Assembly: GCF_013248965.1 (NCBI RefSeq)
Contig: NZ_JABRVQ010000002.1
Location: 153,511-217,510 of the forward strand
Direction: 5' to 3'
DNA: 64,000 bases
From: Psychrobacter okhotskensis
GTDB lineage: Bacteria > Pseudomonadota > Gammaproteobacteria > Pseudomonadales > Moraxellaceae
The position numbers and the translations under genes are program-made. Shown in pieces: positions 47,181 through 55,551 of the stretch. Position 1 is the stretch's first letter. Each line of letters begins with the position of its first letter. The notes beneath the pieces were generated by a model, which was not told where the DNA came from, searched no databases, and was given only the letters and a program-made list of their open reading frames with translations.

Positions 47181-47699
47181 TTATTCACGGCGATGCTTGG
47201 TATTACTATCGGGAGCCTGAGCATTATCAGGAAGCAACGCTTCGATAGCCAAGTTGGCATACTTCCGATCAAGATTGTCTTCTGGACGGCCAAACGTTTT
47301 TGCCGTCCACGTTAGCACCACAATAGAGGCGCTCAGTACCATAATAGCCACAGAAATCGTCGCCAGTAGCCACAGATGGAAGTAGTCTGATACGGCCTGC
47401 ACATCGACTACCAAATGTCGTGACAAAGCCGTAATGGCGATAAATATCAAAAACTGTACCGGCAGACGATGGGTCTTAAAATAAATACCAATCATGGCCA
47501 ACAGTTCAAGATAAATAAACAACATCAAGATATCTTTTAAGTCCGCTGAGCCTTTTTGGATAATGCCAATAAACTCTTTGCCCGCAGCCCAAACCACGAC
47601 CACACTGATTAAAAATAAGATTATGTAATGAGAGATATCGACGAACTCTCTACCAATATTTTGCAATCGCTCATGAATACCCACGTTCTTTTTAGCCAT
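47181..47699 (-). CDS. PsiE-like phosphate-starvation-inducible membrane protein
   Basis: A small inner-membrane protein with four hydrophobic helices matching the PsiE family (DISHYIILFLISVVVVWAAGKEF, DILMLFIYLELLAMIGIYFK, VQFLIFIAITALSRHLVVD). E. coli psiE is induced by phosphate starvation; its function is unknown. The start is placed at the ATG 47699 with AGGAT 6 bp upstream, giving 172 aa; the longer frame starts at TTG 47762. Confidence 0.85.
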   Translation of the reverse strand: MAKKNVGIHERLQNIGREFVDISHYIILFLISVVVVWAAGKEFIGIIQKGSADLKDILMLFIYLELLAMIGIYFKTHRLPVQFLIFIAITALSRHLVVDVQAVSDYFHLWLLATISVAIMVLSASIVVLTWTAKTFGRPEDNLDRKYANLAIEALLPDNAQAPDSNTKHRRE

Positions 47700-47804
47700 G
47701 TTAGATCCTATCAACGGTAAAGGGGTTGATGTAGTCTGAGTCTTTATACTATGTAGGCTCAAGCTTCTTATCTATCGGCAATCCGTGCTCTTATGATTAA
47801 CTTA

Positions 47805-48692
47805 TTAACTGATATCTAAGCCAGCGGCTTTTTCAGCGGCATCAACAGTCTGGCGAATAAGGGTATTAATCGTCATTGGGCCCACGCCACCTGGTACAGG
47901 CGTATAAGCACTGGCGATGCTTTCCACACCCTGCATCTCGATATCACCGACACCGCCATTATCCGTTGGATGGAAACCTGCATCGATGACCACTGCGCCC
48001 GCTTTAATCCACGCAGCTTGAATCAATTCAGGCACGCCAACTGCCCCAACCACGATATCAGCGCGCTGAATATGAGCGGCTAAATCTTGCGTTCTTGAAT
48101 GACAAATGGTCACCGTACAGTTGGCATTCAATAGCATCATCGCCATTGGTTTACCCAAAATAGCACTACGCCCGACGACGACCGCTTCTTTACCTGCCAG
48201 CTCAATACCGTGATGCGCTAATAAATGCATGATGCCTTGCGGTGTACATGAGCCATAGGCCGACTGCTGCATGGCCATACGACCAAAGCCGAGACAAGTC
48301 ACGCCATCGACGTCTTTTGCCAAGTCAATCTGCTCAAAGCAAGCGCGCTCATCGATATGCTCAGGAACTGGATGCTGTAGCAAGATACCGTGAACGTCAG
48401 GATTGTTATTAAGCTCATCTATCTTTGCCAAGAGCTGCTCTGTCGTCGTCACACTCGGCATCTCAACACGTATAGAGTCCATACCAACACGCTTACAGGC
48501 ATTGCCCTTCATACGCACATAAGTCGCTGAGGCGGGATCATCACCGACCAATATCGTCGCTAAGCTTGGGGTACGTCCAGTTTTATCCTTGATAGCATCC
48601 ACGCGCGTGCGCAGTTGCTGTTCTATTTGTTTGGCAAGTGCTTTGCCATCCAATACGGTGGCGGACGCTTGGGCAGTAGACGCAATAGACAT
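47805..48692 (-). CDS. folD: Methylenetetrahydrofolate dehydrogenase/cyclohydrolase
   Basis: A bifunctional one-carbon enzyme giving 10-formyl-THF with NADP. Seen: [28 protein letters not shown] with the catalytic Lys, [25 protein letters not shown]-type [31 protein letters not shown] (NADP loop) and [12 protein letters not shown]. The start is the ATG at 48692, preceded by GGAG; a longer frame from TTG 48740 is unlikely. Confidence 0.97.
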   Translation of the reverse strand: MSIASTAQASATVLDGKALAKQIEQQLRTRVDAIKDKTGRTPSLATILVGDDPASATYVRMKGNACKRVGMDSIRVEMPSVTTTEQLLAKIDELNNNPDVHGILLQHPVPEHIDERACFEQIDLAKDVDGVTCLGFGRMAMQQSAYGSCTPQGIMHLLAHHGIELAGKEAVVVGRSAILGKPMAMMLLNANCTVTICHSRTQDLAAHIQRADIVVGAVGVPELIQAAWIKAGAVVIDAGFHPTDNGGVGDIEMQGVESIASAYTPVPGGVGPMTINTLIRQTVDAAEKAAGLDIS

Positions 48693-48740
48693 AGGAACTC
48701 CAATAGAGGGTGCGATAAAAAAATAAAGACAGCGCCGCAA

Positions 48741-49159
48741 TTACTTGCATGCCTGTCTTATCCTTAATCAAGGTATGGTTGATAGTCATATTGTACCTGC
48801 CTACGCTAAAAAATCCTAGCGCACAATAGAACTTAACGGCTCGCATTCGACTCAATAAAAAAGTTAGAAACGCTATTTTATTAAAAACTGTCATTTATTG
48901 AACCCTTACTCACTGAACAAAGAAAATGACAGTGACTCACTAGAAACGTCATATTTATTATTTTTCTAAATATATAAGCATTCACGTTAATGAATTTTAT
49001 TTTTTTGTTGAGTTAGATTGCTGTGCTTTGAAACATTTTTTAAGTTTGCTATATTTATGATGAATTTATTTCTCAGGTAACTATCAGAATTAGTTAACTA
49101 TTGAGGAATTAGCCATTAAACAGAGGGCTATTAAAAATAATAATTAGGAGACAATCACG
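48741..49159. other. Divergent intergenic region before the peroxidase cassette
   Basis: 419 bp, strongly AT-rich in its second half. No gene, repeat or terminator is recognised. The promoters of folD (minus) and of the 203-aa gene (plus) should lie here. Confidence 0.35.
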
Positions 49160-49771
49160 ATGCACACCACAGAAAATAAAGAACGTATTATCGATAATTC
49201 TGAAGATTTAAAAACTAAAATTACCGAATCCATAGATGCTTTTAAGCTGCGTGCTGAGCTGTTAATGGCCAATATAAAAGAAGGCGGTGATGATAGCTAC
49301 GATCACTCGACCAGCAATGCCGGAGAAAAAGGTCTTAAGTCAGGCAAAGTGTCTGAGCTTACCGTTATCGCCCCTTTAAAAGAAGGCGGAGCAGAGCGTT
49401 TAAAAGAAATCTTAAAAATTGCAGGTGGCAACCTCAAAGGCGCTACGCGAGTAGGTACGCTGCACGATCTGCGTTTTGCGTTTTTAGATAATGATACTCG
49501 AGTGCTATTTTGCACGGCTTATGATGGAAATTGGGATCCATACATTGATGATTTTGCGACCAAAATTCCTGAGTTGATGGACATCTTATTTGGTAGTGTC
49601 GAAGGCTGGCCTGGTATCAAAGACCCAAGCGTCAAACAGTTTATTTTAGACCATCAGATTACAGCGGCGGCTTGGTACGTTGGTGTCCCTCATCTCACTA
49701 TTCAAGATATTCGCCGTCAAGACCGTATTGTCAAAGGTATCAATAAAGCTTTGGATGATGCGCAGTCTTAA
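49160..49771 (+). CDS. Uncharacterised 203-aa protein linked to DyP peroxidase
   Basis: Not assigned to a named family by reading. The N-terminal ~50 residues are charged and helical. From residue ~65 comes a repeated beta-alpha pattern: SELTVIAPLKEGGAERLKEIL, then TRVGTLHDLRFAFLDNDTRVLFCTAYDGNWDPYIDDF, and finally AAAWYVGVPHLTIQDIRRQDRI. This looks like a ferredoxin-like alpha+beta barrel, the fold class that also includes DyP peroxidases and chlorite dismutases (inference from pattern). There is no signal peptide, membrane helix or obvious heme-binding His motif. AGGAGA precedes the ATG. The DyP gene starts 67 bp downstream on the same strand, so they are probably cotranscribed. Confidence 0.8.
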   Translation: MHTTENKERIIDNSEDLKTKITESIDAFKLRAELLMANIKEGGDDSYDHSTSNAGEKGLKSGKVSELTVIAPLKEGGAERLKEILKIAGGNLKGATRVGTLHDLRFAFLDNDTRVLFCTAYDGNWDPYIDDFATKIPELMDILFGSVEGWPGIKDPSVKQFILDHQITAAAWYVGVPHLTIQDIRRQDRIVKGINKALDDAQS

Positions 49772-49838
49772 CCTTAAAAAACGTCTAATTTTCAATAACT
49801 TTGTATTGTAGAAGAATCATTTAAAAGTAGGCTTACCT

Positions 49839-51389
49839 ATGAGTAATATTAATAATAAAAAACCACTAACAGAGTTGACCAATAAGTTGCATGACTTAAA
49901 AGATGAGTTTGGCAATCGTATTGAAGACAGTAAATTCGATTCGTGGCTCCAAACTATTAAAGAAGACGTTGGCGATAATATTGAGATGTTTGCCCGTAAA
50001 GCGCGCGGCGTATTCAATCCCAATCTGGTCGATATGCAGCTAGAAGACATTCAATCTCTTATTTTGCGTGAGCGCCCTAGCCCTTATTTCGGTACAGTTA
50101 TCGCCGTCAAAGTCAATAATGCCGCCGTTGGACGACAAATGCTTGCCCAAGTTTTGCCCGATGTGACGGGCAGCAAAGAGTGGCATAAAGACATGCAAGC
50201 GACACTGTCTATCGTTATGACTTATGAGGGGCTAGAAGCATTGGGTGTGCCGCAATCCTCCTTAGAGAGCTTTCCTGATTCCTTTAAAGCAGGTATGGCG
50301 AATCGTGCCGATAAGTTGCGCGATACCGATGGCAATGATCCTGAAAACTGGATGGCACCTTTTGGTGATAAAGGGGATATCCATGTTTGCGCTGCAATCA
50401 TTGCCGATAGCAAAGAAAAATGGCAAGCAAAACTTGCTGAACTAAAAGAAAACATGCAAACGCATATCGACTATGAGCATCCTGCCAACGGTGATATCGA
50501 AATCCTCATGGAACACGATTTTGGTTCTGACAACAATGTCAAAAATGTCTTTGGCTATCGTGATGGTATCAGTAATCCAGAGATTAAAGGCAGTGGTATC
50601 CAAACGCCGCCGAGTAGCACGAACGAAGCCATCGCAGCGGGTGAGTTTGTCTTGGGTTATGAAGGAGAAGCTGGCACGATTCCACCGATGCCGCAGCCAG
50701 AGATCTTGGGCAAAAATGGCTCGTTTATGGTACTACGTGCTTATAATAGCCATGTTGCTGCCTTCAATAAATTCCGCAAAGATAACACCGATAGCGAGGA
50801 AGAAGCTGAGCTTTTAGGCGCAAAAATGTGGGGACGCTGGCGTTCTGGTGCGCCCCTCGCCTTGTCCCCTGATCATGATGACGAAGCGTTGGGAGACGAT
50901 GCAAGCCGTAACAATGATTTCGGCTATAAAGACGATCCCTACGGTAAAAAATGTCCCTTCGGTGCCCATGCACGGCGCATGAACCCAAGAGACAGTAAGG
51001 ACTTTATTTTATCTGATGTACGAATTCATAGAATTGTCAGACGTAGCGTCGGCTTTGGCGAAGTATTACCGCCTGATGTGACCGAAGACGATGGCAAAGA
51101 GCGCGGTTTATTTTTTATTGGTATCAATGCTCATGCGATGGAAACAGTCGAATTCTTACAATCACAGTGGATTAACGACGGCAACTTTATGAGCCTAGGA
51201 GAAGAAAAAGATCCAATGATAGGCTTGCATCATAGTAATAAAAACAGCGATGCGAATACTTTTACTGTGCCTGATGATCCTATTCGCAAACGCTATCATG
51301 GTATCGAAACTTTTAATACCTTGTACGGCGGTGAGTATTTATTTATACCAAGCTTATCAGCACTAAAATGGATCAGCCAGCTGTCGTAA
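49839..51389 (+). CDS. DyP-type peroxidase
   Basis: A heme peroxidase of the dye-decolorising family, 516 aa. Seen: the DyP motif GYRDGISNP (239-247) with the distal Asp, proximal heme ligand His377 in KCPFGAHARRMNPR, LFFIGINAHAMETVEF and IERIQ-like C-terminal packing. At over 500 aa with extra loops it fits the large class (former C/D type) rather than the ~310-aa bacterial A/B types. No Tat signal is visible, so it is probably cytoplasmic, and no encapsulin gene is nearby. It is the middle gene of a cassette with a 203-aa protein and a catalase-related protein. Confidence 0.9.
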   Translation: MSNINNKKPLTELTNKLHDLKDEFGNRIEDSKFDSWLQTIKEDVGDNIEMFARKARGVFNPNLVDMQLEDIQSLILRERPSPYFGTVIAVKVNNAAVGRQMLAQVLPDVTGSKEWHKDMQATLSIVMTYEGLEALGVPQSSLESFPDSFKAGMANRADKLRDTDGNDPENWMAPFGDKGDIHVCAAIIADSKEKWQAKLAELKENMQTHIDYEHPANGDIEILMEHDFGSDNNVKNVFGYRDGISNPEIKGSGIQTPPSSTNEAIAAGEFVLGYEGEAGTIPPMPQPEILGKNGSFMVLRAYNSHVAAFNKFRKDNTDSEEEAELLGAKMWGRWRSGAPLALSPDHDDEALGDDASRNNDFGYKDDPYGKKCPFGAHARRMNPRDSKDFILSDVRIHRIVRRSVGFGEVLPPDVTEDDGKERGLFFIGINAHAMETVEFLQSQWINDGNFMSLGEEKDPMIGLHHSNKNSDANTFTVPDDPIRKRYHGIETFNTLYGGEYLFIPSLSALKWISQLS

Positions 51390-51547
51390 TAGGATAATAA
51401 TCCTACAGGTTTCGTACATTCTATTACTTATTTATATCTTACAATTGTTCGCCCTTTAAATAAAAGCTATAAACTTTTTATCAATCTATCTCTCGGTGCT
51501 GTTCAACCATTTCAACACCCCCACTATTATAATAAATAGGAAAAACC

Positions 51548-52696
51548 ATGTTAAAGAAATTATTTAAAGCCAAATTTACGCCTTACGATGCTAAGTATAT
51601 TCAGCTAACAGCAAAAGATGAGCAGAACATTCGTGTGATTACCGATGATATCAAGAAATACATCGCTAGGAGCGACGATGCCAGTAATATTGGTTACCAT
51701 ACCCGCGATGCCCATGCCAAAGGCTATTGCGCACTCAAAGCTAAGTTTGAGATTTTGGATAATATCCCAAAAGAATATGCCCAAGGTCTGTATGCCACAT
51801 CAGGCATTCATGATGCCGTGATTCGTTTTTCTAATGGCGCCTCACGCGTTTCACCTGACCGTAAATTAGGGTTAGCACAAGGACTGGCTATCAAAGTTTT
51901 TGATGTACCGGGCGAGAAGCTAGCACCAGGTGAAGAAGATAGTACGACTTTTGATTTTAACTTGATCAATCATCCGGTGTTCTTCTGTAATAGAATCGAA
52001 GATTATGCCTATATCTCTAAGCTTTTTTTAGAGCTGCCAGATTATGCTGAAAAAGGCGCGAGAGGCAAAGCAAAACTGGCTTTTAACTGGCTAACCAATT
52101 ACGGCTCAAGACTACCAAGCAAAGAATCATTTAAAACGTTTAAAGCGCTCGGCGGTTTTACGACGATTGAGTCTAAAAACACCTTACTTTACGATTTTCA
52201 CTCGCAAGGAGTAGTACGTCATGGTGATTACATGGCCAAAATCAGAGTTACGCCAACAGCAGCATCTACTAAGAAGATAACTCGCCGTGATTTAGATGTT
52301 AACGCAAGCCAAGAAGCGATTCGTCCATTGATCATCGAAGAGATACGTGAGCATGATTATCAGTTTGACGTCCAGATTCAGCTTTGCCGTAACCTGAAAA
52401 AGCAACCCATTGAAGAGATTACGACTGAATGGAAAGAGTCTGACGCGCCCTTTGTGACGGTCGCAACATTGACGATTCCGTGTCAAGATGTGCCAGATGA
52501 TGGCAATTTTGAGATTATGGAGAACTTGTCCTTTACACCGTTTCGCTGCTTAGCAGAAAACCGGCCTATTGGTAATCTACAACAGTCGCGCCTAAAAGCT
52601 TATCAGATCGCGTCGGAGACTCGTCATAAACTTAATGATGTCAAACGCCAAGAGCCTAAGAGCTTAAAGCAGACTTTTGATAAATCGTTCTTTTAA
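51548..52696 (+). CDS. Catalase-related heme protein
   Basis: A 382-aa member of the small catalase-like superfamily (catalase core, resembling allene oxide synthase-like and SrpA-like proteins). Seen: distal His in RDAHAKGYCALKAKFEI (His56), FSNGASR, a FDFNLINHPVFF segment with the distal-side Asn, and RLKAY near the C-terminus where Arg and Tyr are four apart, matching the proximal RxxxY heme-ligand pattern. It lacks the flavodoxin-like and NADPH-binding parts of full-length catalases. AGGAA precedes the ATG, and a terminator follows. Activity could be peroxide removal, a peroxygenase reaction or fatty-acid hydroperoxide conversion. Confidence 0.85.
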   Translation: MLKKLFKAKFTPYDAKYIQLTAKDEQNIRVITDDIKKYIARSDDASNIGYHTRDAHAKGYCALKAKFEILDNIPKEYAQGLYATSGIHDAVIRFSNGASRVSPDRKLGLAQGLAIKVFDVPGEKLAPGEEDSTTFDFNLINHPVFFCNRIEDYAYISKLFLELPDYAEKGARGKAKLAFNWLTNYGSRLPSKESFKTFKALGGFTTIESKNTLLYDFHSQGVVRHGDYMAKIRVTPTAASTKKITRRDLDVNASQEAIRPLIIEEIREHDYQFDVQIQLCRNLKKQPIEEITTEWKESDAPFVTVATLTIPCQDVPDDGNFEIMENLSFTPFRCLAENRPIGNLQQSRLKAYQIASETRHKLNDVKRQEPKSLKQTFDKSFF

Positions 52697-52765
52697 GTTT
52701 TAGATGTAGATTTAGAGGATGCTGAACATACTATTGTCCGTACGACCTCATCAAATAATTAACCA

Positions 52766-52795
52766 AAAAATCGGTCTTTTATAGGCCGATTTCTT
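52766..52795 (+). terminator. Terminator of the DyP/catalase-like cassette
   Basis: A stem AAATCGG/CCGATTT (52768-52774 with 52786-52792) flanked by A- and T-rich sequence, 70 bp after the catalase-like gene. Confidence 0.7.
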
Positions 52796-52825
52796 AATAA
52801 GGTTGGGTTATTTTTTTAGTGTCTA

Positions 52826-52950
52826 GGGTCTGTTGAACATTCAAATGTGGCAGTGGCGGTGGCTATTTTTTAGACAATACGCAGTGAAATTTTTGACGCC
52901 TAGTCGTTCTAGGTTAGACAATTTCGCCATGTATTGGCAAATAATTGCAG
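52826..52950. repeat. Possible truncated insertion-element end
   Basis: Starts CTAGGGTCTGTTGAACATTC, in form similar to the ends of IS5-like elements next to a CTAG target, and continues with GGCAGTGGCGGTGGC and GTCGTTCTAGGTTAGAC. No matching right end is visible and no second copy is in the window. It runs up to the stop codon of the amine oxidase gene. Confidence 0.35.
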
Positions 52951-52951
52951 A

Positions 52952-54100
52952 CTACAATATAACATCAAGCAAAGTTTGTACCGCCCTATTTGCTGCGTCG
53001 ATAGCACCAGCGATATAACCAGGAAATGCTTCTGACCATTCACTTGCGCTGCCCGTTATACCATCTTGCCATATGCCTGTTTTTGGCTTGGCAGTAGGTG
53101 CTACGGCATGCTGATCTGTGCCACTGGCATCAGCAGGTATTGCAGTCAATGGGTCTTGCGCCCAATCTTTTAGATATTCAGCCGTTGGTGTCTCTGCCTG
53201 CACCCCAAATAGACGTACCAGCTGCGCTCGGCAATGGGCTTTCAGCTCTGTTTCAGAGACGCTTTGGCGAACATGAGCAGGAACCCCAAAGAAGCCAAAT
53301 AATGCCCCATCGCCCTCTAGCAAGGACGCATCATGAATCTCAGTAAGCGGTCCTACTGCACTGCGCGCTGAACCCGATAGTCCTTGATTCCGCCAAAATG
53401 GTGAATCATAAACCGCCACATATTTGGCATGTGGCGCCATCCACGTCGCAGTCTCTTGCCATTCATTTGCTACATCTAGCGGTAAAGCAGGTTCAAATAT
53501 GATATTACTGACCGCCAAGCGAGGCGGTAGCGCAAGCAACACATGCTGCGCTCGATAAGTAGTTATTTGACCATTTGTCATGTGTTCAGAGCTGCATTCG
53601 CTCTCTATTTTGATATAGTGATCAGTCTTGGTTAAGCGCCTTACTATCTGTCGCGTTACGATACGCTTGGCATCTAAGCGCGCGTATAAAGCATCAGTTA
53701 GAGCCGTCATTCCACCCACGAGGCGCATAGATGGTGGCGAACTCTGATAGCTTTGAGTACGGCTAGGTAACTCATTGGCAGCACGCTCAACCATCATGTC
53801 GCCTTCTTCGAACTGAGCGAAACGTGTCAAATCTAATGCCTCAATCAAATCACTTAATTGCGGCTGATACTCTGGCCAAAACCACGAGGGCCCTAAGTCG
53901 AAGCCATCGTTTGATTTTTCATTATCCACACTTTGACTACTAGCATTCTGATCTACTGATGATTTCGCAATAGCGATGCGCCCGCCCACTCTATCACGTG
54001 CCTCAAGCAATATATAATCGATGCCTCGTTGCTCTAATAAAAATGCCGCATATAGACCACTTAAGCCACCGCCAACAATCACAATAGGTAGGTTTTGCAT
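52952..54100 (-). CDS. Flavin-containing amine oxidase
   Basis: An FAD enzyme of the amine oxidase family, 382 aa. Seen: an N-terminal dinucleotide-binding motif PIVIVGGGLSGLYAAFLLEQ, LLEARDRVGGRI, the GPSWFWPEY region, and a C-terminal substrate/FAD segment GITGSASEWSEAFPGYIAGAIDAA. Family members oxidise biogenic amines or act as phytoene desaturase-like enzymes; the substrate here is unknown. It is shorter than the usual ~430-450 aa but has both conserved ends. Its last codons abut a possible insertion-element end, so the very C-terminus may have been altered. Confidence 0.85.
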   Translation of the reverse strand: MQNLPIVIVGGGLSGLYAAFLLEQRGIDYILLEARDRVGGRIAIAKSSVDQNASSQSVDNEKSNDGFDLGPSWFWPEYQPQLSDLIEALDLTRFAQFEEGDMMVERAANELPSRTQSYQSSPPSMRLVGGMTALTDALYARLDAKRIVTRQIVRRLTKTDHYIKIESECSSEHMTNGQITTYRAQHVLLALPPRLAVSNIIFEPALPLDVANEWQETATWMAPHAKYVAVYDSPFWRNQGLSGSARSAVGPLTEIHDASLLEGDGALFGFFGVPAHVRQSVSETELKAHCRAQLVRLFGVQAETPTAEYLKDWAQDPLTAIPADASGTDQHAVAPTAKPKTGIWQDGITGSASEWSEAFPGYIAGAIDAANRAVQTLLDVIL

Positions 54101-54126
54101 AACAAATCATTCCTGCTCAATAAAGA

Positions 54127-54549
54127 TTATTCAGCCAATAACTTGGTCAGCAGCTCGTCTATCTCAACCTTAAACTCTTTATCTTCAATCTTATTGGCCG
54201 TGATTTTGGCATTTTGCAGACTTTGAATAGCCGCTTCTTTGTTACCTGTCTCAAGCTGTAGCACCGCCATAGAAAAAGCAATCGACGACAGATGATCTTT
54301 CGAATTGATCGCCGTGGCTTTGGTTAGTGCTTTGTCATAAAGGACCAGTGCTTCGTCCAAATCTTCTGTAAAGTCAGCAAGCGTTTCCCACTGCTCTGGA
54401 TGATCTTTGTCTGTGTTTTCGTTATCAGTACAGATGGCTTTTAGCTCAGCATAAAACGCATCAAACGCTGCTTGATTGCCTATACGGTCGGCCTCCAATA
54501 ACTCTTCAGCTAACTTATAAATAGATTTATATATTTTGGTATTAATCAT
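54127..54549 (-). CDS. Small TPR-like cytoplasmic protein
   Basis: 140 aa, all-helical and acidic, with a TPR-like arrangement (EALVLYDKALTKATAINSKD, SIAFSMAVLQLETGNKEAAI). There is no signal or membrane segment. I do not recognise a named family. It lies 26 bp upstream of the amine oxidase on the same strand, so cotranscription is likely. Confidence 0.7.
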   Translation of the reverse strand: MINTKIYKSIYKLAEELLEADRIGNQAAFDAFYAELKAICTDNENTDKDHPEQWETLADFTEDLDEALVLYDKALTKATAINSKDHLSSIAFSMAVLQLETGNKEAAIQSLQNAKITANKIEDKEFKVEIDELLTKLLAE

Positions 54550-54609
54550 TGCTTACAACCTTTTATTAACTTGGGGTATAGATTATTTGGTTAGGATTAT
54601 AACGTAATT

Positions 54610-54784
54610 CTAGGGCGTGTCCTCATTTTAAAAATGGTGATAAAAATGAGATAAATTGCAGTCAAACAAGGAAAATAGCGCAGATAATATCGGGATATTA
54701 ACCAGCTATTTAACGATGTTTGGCAAAATTTAGCCATTTTTAGCCCGTTTAGATATGATCAATTGAATTGAGGACACGCCCTAG
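54610..54784. repeat. Complete type C miniature element
   Basis: A 175-bp element with perfect 16-bp terminal repeats, CTAGGGCGTGTCCTCA at 54610-54625 and TGAGGACACGCCCTAG at 54769-54784. The CTAG at both edges is consistent with a 4-bp YTAR target as used by IS5-group elements. It has no coding capacity. Related sequences are at 13148, 21481-21747 and 62547-62597. Confidence 0.85.
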
Positions 54785-54873
54785 CGGCTCAGATGATTGC
54801 CACAGAAAAGGACACGATATTTATATGGCCGTTATTCAGATTACTATGAACCTTATTAAGGTTGCTATTAATG

Positions 54874-55362
54874 CTACAACTCTCGCCAGTGTAACCAAAG
54901 CCGCGTATCTAGCTCAAACTGGTGATATTCAGGCTCCATATGGCAGCATAATTGATAAAACGCTTTGTTGTGCTCATGCTCTTTAAAATGCGCCAATTCA
55001 TGCACGACGATCATGCGCAAAAACTCAGGCGGCGCTTCTTGAAATAAGCTCGCCACGGTGATGCTATTATGCGATTTCAGCTTACTGCCCTGTACGCGAG
55101 ACTGAGTGGTATGAATACCCAGCGCATGTTTTAAGACTTTTAATTTACTGCTATAACTGACATTCGATAACGGGCCAACTTTGCGCATATATTGGTTTTT
55201 TATCTCATTGATATACTGATAAAGTGCTTTATCGCTTTGTACTTGGTGCTGAATAGGATACTTGTTTTCTAGGTACTCTCCTAGCCTACCATCACTAATG
55301 AGTAACGCGGCTTGGGTTTGAATTTGCTCAGAATAATGAGCGATGTACTTGAGTGTGGTCAC
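54874..55362 (-). CDS. YgjP-like zinc metallopeptidase domain protein
   Basis: 162 aa with the HExxH motif at His121-Glu122-His125 (MIVVHELAHFKEHEHNKAF) characteristic of the YgjP/DUF45 (M48-like) family; a further His (about 131) is in place for the third ligand. The N-terminal part has the expected basic helical segment (KALYQYINEIKNQYMRKVG). The start is GTG at 55362 with AAGGAT upstream. The function in bacteria is not established. It lies between betT and a type C element. Confidence 0.85.
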   Translation of the reverse strand: MTTLKYIAHYSEQIQTQAALLISDGRLGEYLENKYPIQHQVQSDKALYQYINEIKNQYMRKVGPLSNVSYSSKLKVLKHALGIHTTQSRVQGSKLKSHNSITVASLFQEAPPEFLRMIVVHELAHFKEHEHNKAFYQLCCHMEPEYHQFELDTRLWLHWREL

Positions 55363-55448
55363 AAATTTATCCTTTGCTGGTACTTCAAATTTTGTCTGTC
55401 TAGATTTTACCCTATATCTACTATCTGCCTATCATTGGTTCATAAATA

Positions 55449-55480
55449 AACCCCATAAGTTGAATCCAACTTATAGGGTT
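55449..55480 (-). terminator. Probable terminator of betT
   Basis: A 14-bp stem with one mismatch, AACCCCATAAGTTG/CAACTTATAGGGTT (55449-55462 with 55467-55480), 72 bp after the betT stop; the minus-strand tail TTTATTTAT is only a weak T-run. Confidence 0.6.
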
Positions 55481-55551
55481 ATCTATTACAATACTTTTAT
55501 TTAGAACCTACCACGTATAGATAGTTTTATACGCGATTGCCAGTGAATCCA

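Noticed and set aside
50764..50988. 74-codon minus-strand frame in the DyP gene
   Set aside because: Antisense shadow of a well-supported coding region.
54768..54986. 72-codon plus-strand frame from the type C element into the YgjP-like gene
   Set aside because: It overlaps the 3' end of the YgjP-like gene on the opposite strand and begins inside the element's terminal repeat.
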